A DNA stretch of 64,000 nt, taken from positions 1,455,533 through 1,519,532 of the forward strand of contig NZ_FNJH01000001.1 in assembly GCF_900103225.1 (NCBI RefSeq), in the 5' to 3' direction. Source of the DNA: Pseudomonas congelans. GTDB taxonomy: Bacteria > Pseudomonadota > Gammaproteobacteria > Pseudomonadales > Pseudomonadaceae. The position numbers were made by a program, and so were the translations under genes. Positions 45,209-54,290 of the stretch are shown here, piece after piece. Each line of letters starts with the position of its first letter. The stretch's first letter is position 1. Below the pieces are notes generated by a model that was not told the origin of the DNA, searched no databases, and saw only the letters and a program-made list of their open reading frames with translations.

Positions 45209-46222
45209 ATGTCGCTGCCCCGCCTCGCCGCACTCGCTGTCAGCCTTACGTTGTCCACCCTGGCCCTCGCCGCACCCACCCAGTATCCGCTGACCATCGA
45301 AAACTGTGGCACGCCCCTGACCTTCACGCATGCGCCAGCCAGGGCTGTGACCATTGGCCAGGCCGGCACCGAAATGCTTTATGAACTGGGCCTGGGCGAC
45401 AGGCTGGTCGGCACCTCGCTGTGGTTCAACAACGTGTTGCCACGCTTCAAGGCGCAGAACGACAAGGTCGAACGCCTGGCCGACAACGACCCCAGTTTCG
45501 AAGCGGTGATTGGCAAGCGACCGGAACTGGTGGCCGTGCAACTGGAATGGATGGTCGGTAAACAGGGCGTGGTCGGCACCCGCGAGCAGTTCCATGACCT
45601 GAAGATACCTACTTACATCCTGCCTTCCGATTGCGAAGGCAAGGACAATCTGGTCGGTGCCGATGGCACACGCCTGGAGCCGTTCCGCATCGAGACCATC
45701 TACAAGAGCATCGAACAACTGGCGCAGATTTTCGATGTGCAGGATCGCGGCGACGCGCTGGTCACAGACCTCAAGGCCCGCCTGAGCGCGGCGATTGCCA
45801 ACGTCAGGCAGAACAAGGCGAACGACGTCTCGGCGCTGTTCTGGTTTTCCAGTTCCGACCTCGCCAGCGACCCTTTCGTGGCAGGCCGCAAAGGCATCCC
45901 GGACTTCATGCTCAACAGCCTGGGCATGCGCAATATCGTTAAGTCCGACGAAGAGTGGCCAACCGTGGGCTGGGAAACCATTGCCAAGGCCAACCCGAGC
46001 ATTCTGGTCATCGCCCGCATGGATCGCCGCCGCTTTCCGGCCGACGACTACCTGAAAAAAATCGAATTCCTCAAGTCCGACCCGGTGACCCGCAACATGG
46101 ATGCGGTCAAGCATGACCGCATTGTGATCATCGACGCCGAGGGCATGCAGGCTGGCCTGCGTCTGTTCACCGGGTTCGAGGAACTGGCTGACGCCGCCAA
46201 CCGTTTCAACGCTGCCAAATGA
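45209..46222 (+). CDS. btuF: Periplasmic substrate-binding protein of a cobalamin-type ABC importer
   Basis: A 337-residue class III binding protein. A signal peptide (LAVSLTLSTLALA) precedes two lobes joined by a long helix. Family marks include RAVTIGQAGTEMLYELGLGD and PELVAVQLEWMVG in lobe one and WPTVGWETIAKANPSILVI in lobe two. The open frame extends 56 codons upstream through the riboswitch, but the signal peptide and GGAG fix the start. Siderophore- and cobalamin-binding proteins share this fold; the B12 riboswitch favours cobalamin or cobinamide. Confidence 0.85.
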   Translation: MSLPRLAALAVSLTLSTLALAAPTQYPLTIENCGTPLTFTHAPARAVTIGQAGTEMLYELGLGDRLVGTSLWFNNVLPRFKAQNDKVERLADNDPSFEAVIGKRPELVAVQLEWMVGKQGVVGTREQFHDLKIPTYILPSDCEGKDNLVGADGTRLEPFRIETIYKSIEQLAQIFDVQDRGDALVTDLKARLSAAIANVRQNKANDVSALFWFSSSDLASDPFVAGRKGIPDFMLNSLGMRNIVKSDEEWPTVGWETIAKANPSILVIARMDRRRFPADDYLKKIEFLKSDPVTRNMDAVKHDRIVIIDAEGMQAGLRLFTGFEELADAANRFNAAK

Positions 46223-47241
46223 GATTGCCGATAGCATTGATTCATGTGCTGTGGGTCTCGGCAGTGCTGTTGCTGGCGATCATGATCGGCGCAGCGATCG
46301 GCGAAACCTCGATCAGCCTGAGCGTGGTCTTTCAGGTGCTGGCCAATAAAATCTGGGCCGCCGGCTATGTGCTCGACCCTATAGATGAAGGCATCGTCTG
46401 GAACTACCGGTTGACCCGCGCCATTGTCGCAGCCGCCTGCGGGGCCGGGCTGGCGATCTGTGGTGTGGTGTTGCAATCGTTATTGCGCAATCCGCTGGCA
46501 GACCCGTATCTGCTGGGGATTTCCGCAGGGGCCTCGACCGGCGCGGTACTGGTCGCGATTCTGGGCTTCGGTGCAGGCGCGATCTCGATGTCGGCGGGCG
46601 CCTTTGCCGGGGCCGTGGCAGCGTTTTCGCTGGTTGCCCTGCTGGCGCACTCTTCACGCGGCACCACGGCAGCCGGGCAGATCATTCTGGCCGGGATCGC
46701 CGGGTCGCAACTGTTCAATGCCCTGACCTCTTTTCTGATCACCAAATCCGCGAGCTCCGAGCAGGCACGCGGCATCATGTTCTGGCTGCTGGGCAACCTC
46801 AGCGGCGTGCGCTGGCACTCGGTCTGGCTGGCAGTGCCGACGGTGCTGGTCGGTCTGCTGGTGTGCCTCTGGCACCGGCGTGCGCTGGACGCATTCACCT
46901 TCGGCAGCGACTCGGCGGCGTCACTGGGAATCGCGGTACGGCGCGTGCAGATCATCCTGATCGCCAGTGCTGCGCTGGTCACCGCAGTGATGGTCTCGAT
47001 TGTCGGCTCCATCGGTTTTGTCGGGCTGGTGATCCCCCACGCGGTGCGTATGCTGGTCGGTGTCCGCCATGCCCGGCTGGTGCCGCTGAGTGCCTTGAGC
47101 GGCGCACTTTTTCTGATCGCTGCCGACATCCTCTCGCGCACGCTGATCAAGGGGCAGGCGCTGCCGATCGGCGTGATTACCGCACTGATCGGCGCACCGG
47201 TCTTCGCTTTGATTCTTATCCGGGGCAACAGCACGCGATGA
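46219..47241 (+). CDS. btuC: FecCD/BtuC-family ABC permease
   Basis: A 340-residue inner-membrane permease with about ten helices. Hallmarks are LTRAIVAAACGAGLAICGVVLQSLLRNPLADP followed by LGISAGAS near the start, and GSIGFVGLVIPHAVRMLVG near the end. The start overlaps the binding-protein stop (ATGA), and the ATPase start overlaps its own stop, giving a compact three-gene unit under the riboswitch. Confidence 0.88.
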   Translation: MRLPIALIHVLWVSAVLLLAIMIGAAIGETSISLSVVFQVLANKIWAAGYVLDPIDEGIVWNYRLTRAIVAAACGAGLAICGVVLQSLLRNPLADPYLLGISAGASTGAVLVAILGFGAGAISMSAGAFAGAVAAFSLVALLAHSSRGTTAAGQIILAGIAGSQLFNALTSFLITKSASSEQARGIMFWLLGNLSGVRWHSVWLAVPTVLVGLLVCLWHRRALDAFTFGSDSAASLGIAVRRVQIILIASAALVTAVMVSIVGSIGFVGLVIPHAVRMLVGVRHARLVPLSALSGALFLIAADILSRTLIKGQALPIGVITALIGAPVFALILIRGNSTR

Positions 47242-48029
47242 ACGCCTTACGCCATCAGCTCAGCGCACCGGTACTCGGATGTTCCGGTCTGGGCTATTCG
47301 GTACGTGGCGCGGCGCTGCTGCGCGATGTCGACCTGAGCATCGCCATGGGTGAAACCCTGGCCGTGGTCGGCCCCAACGGTTCGGGCAAATCCACCCTGC
47401 TCAAACTACTGGCCGGTATTCAGAAGCCGGTCAGCGGCGCGGTCAGCCTGGGCGGGCAAGCGCTTGAGGCGTTGAGTCGCAGGGACGTGGCGCGCCTGCT
47501 GGCGGTGGTCGAACAGCAGGCTGAAACCAGCGACGCCGTGACCGTACTGGACGCCGTCGAACTGGGCCGCACGCCCTGGCTGTCGGCACTCGAGCCGTGG
47601 AGTGCCGAGGACGATGCAATCGTTCGCCAGGCGTTGCAGGACGTGGACATGTTGCACATGCAAAAACGCGCCTGGCACACCTTGTCCGGTGGCGAGCGGC
47701 AGCGCGTTCACATCGCCAGGGCGCTGGCGCAACGGCCGCAGATCCTTCTGCTGGACGAACCGACCAATCATCTGGACATCCAGCACCAACTGACCATCCT
47801 CGGCCTGGTCAGAGCCTTGCCGGTGACCACCGTGATTGCCCTGCACGATCTGAATCAGGCGCTGGACTGCGACCGTGTGGCCGTCATGGAAAAGGGTCGG
47901 CTGGTCGCGCTGGGAGCGCCGCTTGAGGTGCTGACCCCGGAACGCTTGCTGAGCACCTTCGGCGTCGTGGCGCACTGGCTGACCGACCCCAGTGACGGGG
48001 CGAAGATTCTGCGCCTGCGCTCGCGCTGA
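47238..48029 (+). CDS. btuD: ABC importer ATPase (BtuD/FecE type)
   Basis: A 263-residue nucleotide-binding subunit. Walker A GPNGSGKST, Q-loop VVEQQAE, signature LSGGERQRV, Walker B ILLLDEPTNHLD and H-loop IALHDLNQA are all present. The long frame begins inside the permease gene; ATG 47238 overlaps the permease TGA and is the proper start. It powers vitamin B12-type import with the two genes before it. Confidence 0.9.
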   Translation: MNALRHQLSAPVLGCSGLGYSVRGAALLRDVDLSIAMGETLAVVGPNGSGKSTLLKLLAGIQKPVSGAVSLGGQALEALSRRDVARLLAVVEQQAETSDAVTVLDAVELGRTPWLSALEPWSAEDDAIVRQALQDVDMLHMQKRAWHTLSGGERQRVHIARALAQRPQILLLDEPTNHLDIQHQLTILGLVRALPVTTVIALHDLNQALDCDRVAVMEKGRLVALGAPLEVLTPERLLSTFGVVAHWLTDPSDGAKILRLRSR

Positions 48030-48135
48030 AACCACGCCGATGGTCAGTCCGGCACCTGCCGCAATCTGCAACAGGTGCACCGCGCGGTCTGTGGCACTAC
48101 AATGCGCGCTTTGCCCGCAGCCGGATCCCGTTGCC

Positions 48136-50142
48136 ATGTCGTTACCCAAGCACCACCTGGAATTGCTCAGCCCTGCACGGGATGTGACCATCGCCCGTGA
48201 AGCCATCCTGCATGGTGCCGATGCGGTGTATATCGGCGGGCCGAGCTTTGGTGCGCGGCACAACGCCTGCAACGAGGTCAGTGACATTGCCGATCTGGTC
48301 AAATTCGCGCACCGCTATCACGCGCGAATCTTCACCACGATCAACACCATCCTCCATGACGACGAGCTGGAGCCCGCGCGCAAGCTGATTCACCAGCTTT
48401 ACGACGCCGGCGTGGACGCGTTGATCGTGCAGGACCTTGGGGTGATGGAGATGGACATTCCGCCCATCGAACTGCACGCCAGTACGCAAACCGATATCCG
48501 CACCCTGAGCCGGGCGAAGTTTCTCGATCAGGCCGGTTTCTCGCAACTGGTGCTGGCCCGGGAGCTGAATCTGCAGGAAATCCGTGCAATCGCCGACGAA
48601 ACCGATGCGGCCATCGAATTCTTCATCCACGGCGCGTTGTGTGTGGCGTTCTCCGGGCAGTGCAATATTTCCCACGCGCAAAACGGCCGCAGCGCCAACC
48701 GTGGCGACTGCTCGCAGGCCTGCCGCCTGCCGTACACCCTCAAGGATGATCAGGGTCGCGTCGTGGCTTTTGAAAAGCATCTGTTGTCGATGAAAGACAA
48801 CAACCAGAGCGCCAACCTGCGTGCTCTGGTGGACGCCGGCGTGCGCTCGTTCAAGATCGAAGGGCGCTACAAGGATGCGGGCTACGTAAAAAACATCACC
48901 GCTTATTATCGCCAGCGTCTGGACGAGATTCTTGAAGACCGCCCTGACCTTGCACGTGCTTCCAGCGGCCGTACCGCGCACTTTTTCGTGCCGGACCCGG
49001 AAAAGACCTTTCATCGCGGCAGCACCGATTATTTCGTCAGCGACCGCAAGATCGACATCGGCGCGTTCGATACGCCGACCTTCACCGGTCTGGCGGTGGG
49101 CACCGTTGAAAAGCTCGGCAAGCGCGACCTGATCGCCGTGACCCATGAGCCGCTGTCCAACGGCGATGGCCTCAATGTGCAGATCAAGCGTGAAGTGATC
49201 GGCTTCCGTGCCAACATCGCCGAGCTCAAGGGTGAGTTCGAAGAGGACGGCCAGAAGCGCTGGCGCTATCGCGTAGAGCCCAACGAGATGCCCGCGGCCC
49301 TTTCCGGCCTGCGCCCCAATCATCCGCTGAACCGCAACCTGGACCACAATTGGCAACAGGCACTGCTCAAAACCTCGGCCGAACGTCGTATCGGTGTTCA
49401 ATGGCAGGTCACGCTGCGCGAAGATCGCTTGAGCCTGAAAGCCACCAGCGAAGAAGGCGTAAGCGTCACCGTCGGTCTTGATGGACCGTTCGGCACGGCC
49501 AACAAACCCGAGCAGGCGCTGGATCAGTTGCGCGACCTGCTCACTCAACTGGGCACCACGATCTATCATGCCCAGGACGTCAGGCTTGACGCGCCACAGG
49601 CGTTCTTCGTGCCCAACTCGCAGCTCAAAACCCTGCGCCGCGACGCCATCGAGGCACTGACCGAAGCGCGCATCAAGGCTCATCCGCGTGGTGGTCGCAA
49701 GGCCGAGACGACTCCGCCACCGGTGTACCCGGAGTCGCATTTGTCTTTTCTGGCCAACGTCTACAACCAGAAGGCTCGCGACTTCTATCATCGCCACGGC
49801 GTACAGCTGATCGACGCGGCCTATGAGGCCCACGAAGAAACCGGCGAAGTGCCGGTGATGATCACCAAGCATTGCCTGCGCTTCTCGTTCAACCTATGCC
49901 CGAAACAGGCCAAAGGCGTGACGGGCGTACGCACCAAGGTCGCGCCGATGCAACTGGTGCACGGCGATGAAGTGCTGACCCTCAAGTTCGATTGCAAGCC
50001 TTGCGAAATGCACGTGATCGGCAAGATGAAAGGTCACATTCTCGACTTGCCGCTACCCGGCAGCGCGGCGGCCAAATCGGTGGTCGGGCACATCACGCCG
50101 GAAGACCTGCTCAAGACTGTGCGTCAGCGTTCTCCGCACTGA
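48136..50142 (+). CDS. rlhA: U32-family 23S rRNA C2501 hydroxylase, RlhA/YdcP type
   Basis: A 668-residue protein. The N-terminal U32 domain runs LELLSPARDVTIAREAILHG, GADAVYIGGPSFGAR, then the signature EFFIHGALCVAFSGQCNISH with cysteines CSQACRLPY. The length and C-terminal extension (with LRFSFNLCPKQAKG and FDCKPCEMHVIGKMKGH) match RlhA, which makes 5-hydroxycytidine in 23S rRNA, rather than the ~450-residue TrhP. The cysteine set would ligate an Fe-S cluster. ATG 48136 is chosen since the upstream frame overlaps the ATPase gene. Older annotations call such proteins collagenase-like peptidases. Confidence 0.83.
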   Translation: MSLPKHHLELLSPARDVTIAREAILHGADAVYIGGPSFGARHNACNEVSDIADLVKFAHRYHARIFTTINTILHDDELEPARKLIHQLYDAGVDALIVQDLGVMEMDIPPIELHASTQTDIRTLSRAKFLDQAGFSQLVLARELNLQEIRAIADETDAAIEFFIHGALCVAFSGQCNISHAQNGRSANRGDCSQACRLPYTLKDDQGRVVAFEKHLLSMKDNNQSANLRALVDAGVRSFKIEGRYKDAGYVKNITAYYRQRLDEILEDRPDLARASSGRTAHFFVPDPEKTFHRGSTDYFVSDRKIDIGAFDTPTFTGLAVGTVEKLGKRDLIAVTHEPLSNGDGLNVQIKREVIGFRANIAELKGEFEEDGQKRWRYRVEPNEMPAALSGLRPNHPLNRNLDHNWQQALLKTSAERRIGVQWQVTLREDRLSLKATSEEGVSVTVGLDGPFGTANKPEQALDQLRDLLTQLGTTIYHAQDVRLDAPQAFFVPNSQLKTLRRDAIEALTEARIKAHPRGGRKAETTPPPVYPESHLSFLANVYNQKARDFYHRHGVQLIDAAYEAHEETGEVPVMITKHCLRFSFNLCPKQAKGVTGVRTKVAPMQLVHGDEVLTLKFDCKPCEMHVIGKMKGHILDLPLPGSAAAKSVVGHITPEDLLKTVRQRSPH

Positions 50143-50198
50143 TCGGTACAAGGGGTTGGCGTCCTGCCGGCCCCCTTCCGTCTTCTGACAAAGTCCTC

Positions 50199-50693
50199 TT
50201 AAAAAACACGCTCCATATGGGTGGTGTTCCACACCGGATCGCTTTCCACATCGGTCACGGCAAAGCCCTGTTTCTCCCAGAAACGGATCGCGCCGGGCAG
50301 AAACGGATGGGTGTGCAGGTACAAAACCTCTATACCACCCGCCTCGGCATGCGCCCAGAGCGCCTGACACAAGCGGCTGGCCAGCCCGTCGCCGCGAAAC
50401 TGCGGCGTAACGAACAGACGCACGATCTCGACGGTTCTGCGCCCGCGGTAATCGAACTGCGGGAAACGATGATCGTAAGGCAGATAGCCCACAGCCGCGA
50501 TGATCTGCCCTTCACAGCGGGCAATCAGAAACTTGCCGTCCTCACCGTCCAGATACACCTGCTCGAAGCAGGCCAGATCGGGCGGAACGGTGACAGTATC
50601 GAGCAGGGGGAAAATCCCGGCGCGCGCACGCATGACGAAATCGACGGTGTGCGGGATCTCGGAGGGGTGTACTTCAGTGATGGTGATGTTCAT
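50199..50693 (-). CDS. GNAT-family N-acetyltransferase
   Basis: A 164-residue acetyl-CoA-dependent acyltransferase. The acetyl-CoA-binding motif reads VRLFVTPQFRGDGLASRLCQ, with a preceding strand IIAAVGYLPYD and a following motif B region (FLPGAIRFWEKQGF). The frame extends 29 codons upstream, but MNITITEVHP at 50693 starts the fold. The substrate is unknown; it is a single gene convergent with rlhA. Confidence 0.83.
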   Translation of the reverse strand: MNITITEVHPSEIPHTVDFVMRARAGIFPLLDTVTVPPDLACFEQVYLDGEDGKFLIARCEGQIIAAVGYLPYDHRFPQFDYRGRRTVEIVRLFVTPQFRGDGLASRLCQALWAHAEAGGIEVLYLHTHPFLPGAIRFWEKQGFAVTDVESDPVWNTTHMERVF

Positions 50694-50798
50694 GAGCACT
50701 GACTTTATGGGGAATTGCAGGGTGATACAAATGTTACGCCAGACTTGGGCTTTTGGACGCACTGCTTGGCTATAGAGCAAGCGGTGCGACGCAGATTT

Positions 50799-50845
50799 GT
50801 GACGCGGAGCGTCACGACAGGCATTCCCACGCAGAGCGTGAGGAA
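50799..50845. repeat. REP-like double palindrome (inverted relative to the 39990 copy)
   Basis: GTGACGCGGAGCGTCAC (50799-50815) is followed by TTCCCACGCAGAGCGTGAGGAA (50824-50845). It is the reverse-orientation counterpart of the element at 39990-40035. It lies between the GNAT gene and the nirB control region. Confidence 0.75.
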
Positions 50846-51031
50846 CGATACGTTCAGGCTATCGCCTTCTATGTGGGAGCGAGCAGGTAATGCCGCGCAC
50901 AGCTTTACAGCGCAAACCCTTCAATGCGCACCAATGCAAGGCAGGAAAAATCCTGCGCCGGATGCGGCTGTAAACGCTGCTCGGCCGCGCGGGCATTGCC
51001 AATGCGCGTTTGTACCGCTGTCGGCGCAAGC

Positions 51032-51047
51032 TGGCACAGCCCCTGCA
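51032..51047 (+). promoter_or_regulatory. Sigma-54 (-24/-12) promoter of nirBD
   Basis: TGGCACAGCCCCTGCA matches the RpoN consensus TGGCAC-N5-TTGCA with the exact GG-to-GC spacing and one mismatch. The predicted start point, near 51058, lies just before the leader hairpins. It implies activation by an NtrC-type protein in nitrogen limitation. Confidence 0.65.
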
Positions 51048-51089
51048 TATTCCTCGACAACCCCACCATGAATGTGGTCGGGCTGCCCC

Positions 51090-51170
51090 GGCTGATCGAC
51101 GTGGATCGCCAGTCTCGCAGAGATCAGAGGGCTACTCGGGTGCTTCCGGCAACGTGGCTCGATGGCACCC
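51090..51170 (+). promoter_or_regulatory. Tandem hexaloop hairpins in the nirB leader (ANTAR-type antiterminator element)
   Basis: Hairpin 1 is GGC-T-GATC, loop GACGTG (51098-51103), GATCGCC. Hairpin 2 has outer arms GGGTGC and GCACCC enclosing TCCGGC, loop AACGTG (51151-51156), GCTCGA. Both six-base loops end ACGTG, with G at position 4; the second also has A at position 1, the two loop bases recognised by ANTAR proteins. In pseudomonads NasT controls nitrate/nitrite assimilation genes this way. Confidence 0.55.
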
Positions 51171-51199
51171 CCGAACACCCAATAAGACAACAGGCAAAG

Positions 51200-51236
51200 G
51201 CGCCTGGAACCGAACGGTTCCGGGCGCTTTTTTTTT
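51200..51236 (+). terminator. Leader terminator upstream of nirB
   Basis: A 12-bp stem (GCGCCTGGAACC / GGTTCCGGGCGC, loop GAAC) is followed directly by nine T residues, ending about 38 bp before the nirB ATG. It is a strong intrinsic terminator in the leader, so nirBD expression must need antitermination. Confidence 0.85.
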
Positions 51237-51274
51237 GCTTTGAAAAACCTGATTGGCCTCGGCCGGGACTCGCT

Positions 51275-53836
51275 ATGAACACCACAGTCTTCCCCCTCAA
51301 CGATGTAAAAACCCTGATCGTCGTCGGTAATGGCATGGTCGGGCATCATTGCGTCGAGCAGTTGATCGCAGGCGGCGCACTCGAGCGTTATCGCATCCAT
51401 GTCTTCGGCGAGGAAACACAGCGCGCCTACGACCGCGTGCACTTGTCCGAATACTTCACCGGTCGCGACGCCGAATCGCTGGCCATGAGTGAGATGTCCG
51501 TCTACGAGCAACGCGGCCTGACGCTGCACCTCGGCGTACCAGTGCTGGAGATTGATCGTGATCGTCACGAGATCATTACCGCCGAAGGTTGCTTCGGTTA
51601 CGACAAGCTGATTCTGGCCACCGGCTCATACCCGTTCGTACCGCCTATCGAAGGCGCGCGAGGCAATTCCCGGCTGGTCTATCGCACGCTGGAGGACCTG
51701 GACGCCATTCGCTATGCCGCGTCGAAAGCCCGCCGTGGCGTAGTAGTCGGCGGTGGTCTGCTGGGGCTGGAAGCGGCCAATGCGCTTAAATCGCTGGGGC
51801 TGGAAGCCCATGTCGTCGAGTTCGCGCCGCGTCTCATGCCGGTGCAACTGGACGACCACGGTGGCGCTGCATTGAAGGCGCGTATCGAAGCGCTGGGTGT
51901 CGGCGTGCATTTATCCCGTGCCACGCAGTCGATCAGCGACGGCAAGCAGTACCGCTATCGCATGAACTTCGCCAATGACGAGTTTCTGGAAACCGACCTG
52001 ATCGTGTTCTCCGCCGGTATTCGCCCGCAAGACGCCCTGGCCCGTCAGTGTGAACTGGCGCTTGGCCCGCGCGGTGGCATCGCCATCGACGAGCACTGCC
52101 GTACCAGCGACGCCGATATCTATGCAATCGGCGAATGCGCAGCCTGGAACGGCAGCGTGTTCGGCCTGGTCGCGCCCGGTTATCAAATGGCCCGTGGCGT
52201 GGCAGCGCAGTTGTGCGAACAGGATACTGACGCCTTCTTCGGCGCCGACATGTCGACCAAGCTCAAGCTGCTGGGCGTGGATGTCGGCTCCATCGGTGAT
52301 GCGCACGGTGCGCTGGCCGGCGCCGTCAGTTATCGCTTCATTGACGAAGCCACCGCCAGCTACCGTCGCCTGGTGGTGTCGGCCGATGGCAAACAGGTGC
52401 TCGGCGCTGTACTGGTCGGCGATAACAGCTATTACGACACGCTGCTGCAATATGCGCAGAACGGCATCCCCCTGCCGGCCGACCCATCGAGCCTGATTCT
52501 GCCGCGTGGCGGAGGCGCACCGACGCTGGGCGCCGACGCCCTGCCCGCCACAGCGACCATCTGCTCCTGCCATAACGTCAGCAAAGGCGCCGTCTGCTCG
52601 GCCATCGACAATGGGTGCACCGATCTGGCCGGAATCAAGTCCTGCACCAAGGCAGCCACCGGCTGTGGCGGCTGCACCGCGCTGCTCAAACAGGTTTTCG
52701 AACATGAGTTGACGGCCCGCGGTGTGGCGGTCGACAAAAGCCTGTGCGAACACTTCGCCTACACCCGTCAGGAGTTGTACTCGATGGTCCGCGTGGAAGG
52801 CATCGAGACCTTTGACGAACTCCTGACTCGCCATGGCAAAGGCGCGCATGGCTGCGACATCTGCAAGCCCGCAGTCGGCTCAATCCTCGCGTCGTGCTGG
52901 AACCGTCCCATCACCGAACCTTCGCTGGTGCCACTGCAGGACACCAACGACACCTTCATGGCGAACATGCAGAAAAACGGCACCTACTCGGTGGTGCCAC
53001 GTATTCCGGGTGGTGAAATCACCCCGGACGGCCTGATTGCGATCGGCGCGGTGGCGAAAAAATACGACTTGTACACCAAGATCACCGGCGGCCAGCGCAT
53101 CGACCTTTTCGGCGCACAACTGCACGAGTTGCCGGATATCTGGAGCGAGCTGATCGAGGCAGGCTTCGAGACCGGCCATGCCTACGGCAAGTCGACCCGT
53201 ACGGTTAAATCCTGCGTCGGCAGCACCTGGTGCCGCTACGGCGTGCAGGACAGCGTCGCCATGGCGCTACGCATCGAGGACCGTTACAAGGGCCTGCGCT
53301 CGCCGCACAAGCTCAAGTTCGCCGTATCCGGCTGCACCCGCGAATGCGCCGAAGCGCAGAGCAAGGACGTCGGTGTGATTGCCACCGAGAACGGCTGGAA
53401 CCTTTACCTGTGCGGCAACGGCGGCATGCGTCCGCGTCACGCCGAGCTGTTCGCCACCGACCTGGATGACGAAACCCTGATTCGTTACATCGACCGTTTC
53501 CTGATGCTCTACATCCGCACCGCCGACAAACTGCAGCGCACCTCGGTCTGGCGTGAATCGCTGGAAAGCGGCCTCGACTATCTCAAGGCGGTCATCATCG
53601 ACGACAGCCTGGGCCTGGCCACCGAGCTGGAGTCGCAGATGCAACTGGTGGTCGACCGCTACGAATGCGAATGGGCCAACGCCCTCAAGGACCCGGAAAA
53701 ACTCAAGCGTTTCCGCACCTTCGTCAACGACGGGCGGGCTGACCCCGACGTGCAGTTCGTCAAGGAACGCGCCCAGCGTCGTCCGGCGAAACCCGAAGAG
53801 CTGGCCCTTATGCCATTGTTCAAGGAGGTGGTGTGA
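51275..53836 (+). CDS. nirB: Assimilatory nitrite reductase [NAD(P)H], large subunit
   Basis: An 853-residue cytoplasmic enzyme that reduces nitrite to ammonium. An N-terminal FAD/NAD(P)H domain (LIVVGNGMVGHH, GVVVGGGLLGLEAANALKSLG) is followed by a BFD-like [2Fe-2S] domain (CSCHNVSKGAVC ... CTKAATGCGGC) and a siroheme/[4Fe-4S] domain with cysteines in VKSCVGSTWCRYG and SGCTRECAEAQSKD. The frame extends 117 codons upstream through the leader and terminator, but ATG 51275 gives the normal family length. nirD overlaps its stop. Confidence 0.93.
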   Translation: MNTTVFPLNDVKTLIVVGNGMVGHHCVEQLIAGGALERYRIHVFGEETQRAYDRVHLSEYFTGRDAESLAMSEMSVYEQRGLTLHLGVPVLEIDRDRHEIITAEGCFGYDKLILATGSYPFVPPIEGARGNSRLVYRTLEDLDAIRYAASKARRGVVVGGGLLGLEAANALKSLGLEAHVVEFAPRLMPVQLDDHGGAALKARIEALGVGVHLSRATQSISDGKQYRYRMNFANDEFLETDLIVFSAGIRPQDALARQCELALGPRGGIAIDEHCRTSDADIYAIGECAAWNGSVFGLVAPGYQMARGVAAQLCEQDTDAFFGADMSTKLKLLGVDVGSIGDAHGALAGAVSYRFIDEATASYRRLVVSADGKQVLGAVLVGDNSYYDTLLQYAQNGIPLPADPSSLILPRGGGAPTLGADALPATATICSCHNVSKGAVCSAIDNGCTDLAGIKSCTKAATGCGGCTALLKQVFEHELTARGVAVDKSLCEHFAYTRQELYSMVRVEGIETFDELLTRHGKGAHGCDICKPAVGSILASCWNRPITEPSLVPLQDTNDTFMANMQKNGTYSVVPRIPGGEITPDGLIAIGAVAKKYDLYTKITGGQRIDLFGAQLHELPDIWSELIEAGFETGHAYGKSTRTVKSCVGSTWCRYGVQDSVAMALRIEDRYKGLRSPHKLKFAVSGCTRECAEAQSKDVGVIATENGWNLYLCGNGGMRPRHAELFATDLDDETLIRYIDRFLMLYIRTADKLQRTSVWRESLESGLDYLKAVIIDDSLGLATELESQMQLVVDRYECEWANALKDPEKLKRFRTFVNDGRADPDVQFVKERAQRRPAKPEELALMPLFKEVV

Positions 53837-54222
53837 TGAACGCGTCTCAGACAATACTCGCCGGCAACAATGCTCCCGAGGCACCGCACCTGCACTGGCT
53901 GCCGCTGTGCGGACGCGAAGATCTGGTCGCCAATTCAGGCGTCGTGGCGTGGCTGGACGGCGCACAGGTCGCGCTGTTCTATCTGCCCGAAACCGCAGGG
54001 GGCGAACAGCTCTTTGCCATCGACAACCGCGATCCAAAATCGGGGGCCAACGTGATCGGGCGTGGTCTGATCGGTCAGATCGCTGGCGAGCTGGTCATCG
54101 CCTCGCCTTTGTACAAACAGCACTTTCGCCTGCACGATGGCAGCTGCATCGAATACCCGGAACAGCGACTCGACGTCTGGCCGGTAAGGTTCAAAGGTGA
54201 TCACGTAGAAATTGCCGTTTAA
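53836..54222 (+). CDS. nirD: Assimilatory nitrite reductase, small subunit
   Basis: A 128-residue Rieske-like subunit, here without the cysteine-histidine cluster ligands, as is usual for NirD. Recognisable segments are WLPLCGREDLVANSGVVAWL, ALFYLP and FAIDNRDP. ATG 53836 shares the final A of the nirB stop (TGATG), with AAGGAGGTGGTG ahead of it, so translation is coupled to nirB. Confidence 0.9.
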   Translation: MNASQTILAGNNAPEAPHLHWLPLCGREDLVANSGVVAWLDGAQVALFYLPETAGGEQLFAIDNRDPKSGANVIGRGLIGQIAGELVIASPLYKQHFRLHDGSCIEYPEQRLDVWPVRFKGDHVEIAV

Positions 54223-54241
54223 TCGGCGATGCCGGGAGCAG

Positions 54242-54270
54242 GCAACCTGGTCGCGGGCAGACCAGGTTGC
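54242..54270. terminator. Hairpin between convergent nirD and hydrolase genes
   Basis: A perfect 11-bp stem, GCAACCTGGTC - GCGGGCA - GACCAGGTTGC, sits 20 bp after nirD and 20 bp after the end of the opposing gene. No U-run follows, so it may stabilise the 3' ends or act as a weak terminator for both. Confidence 0.6.
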
Positions 54271-54290
54271 GGCGTGGCATGACTTGCAGC

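Noticed and set aside
45122..46237. Minus-strand frame of 371 codons
   Set aside because: Antisense to the cobalamin-binding protein gene, which has clear signal peptide and family motifs.
48142..49872. Minus-strand frame of 576 codons
   Set aside because: Antisense to rlhA, whose U32 motifs are unmistakable.
50924..51274. 117-codon N-terminal extension of nirB
   Set aside because: It would read through the sigma-54 promoter, leader hairpins and terminator; NirB is normal length from 51275.
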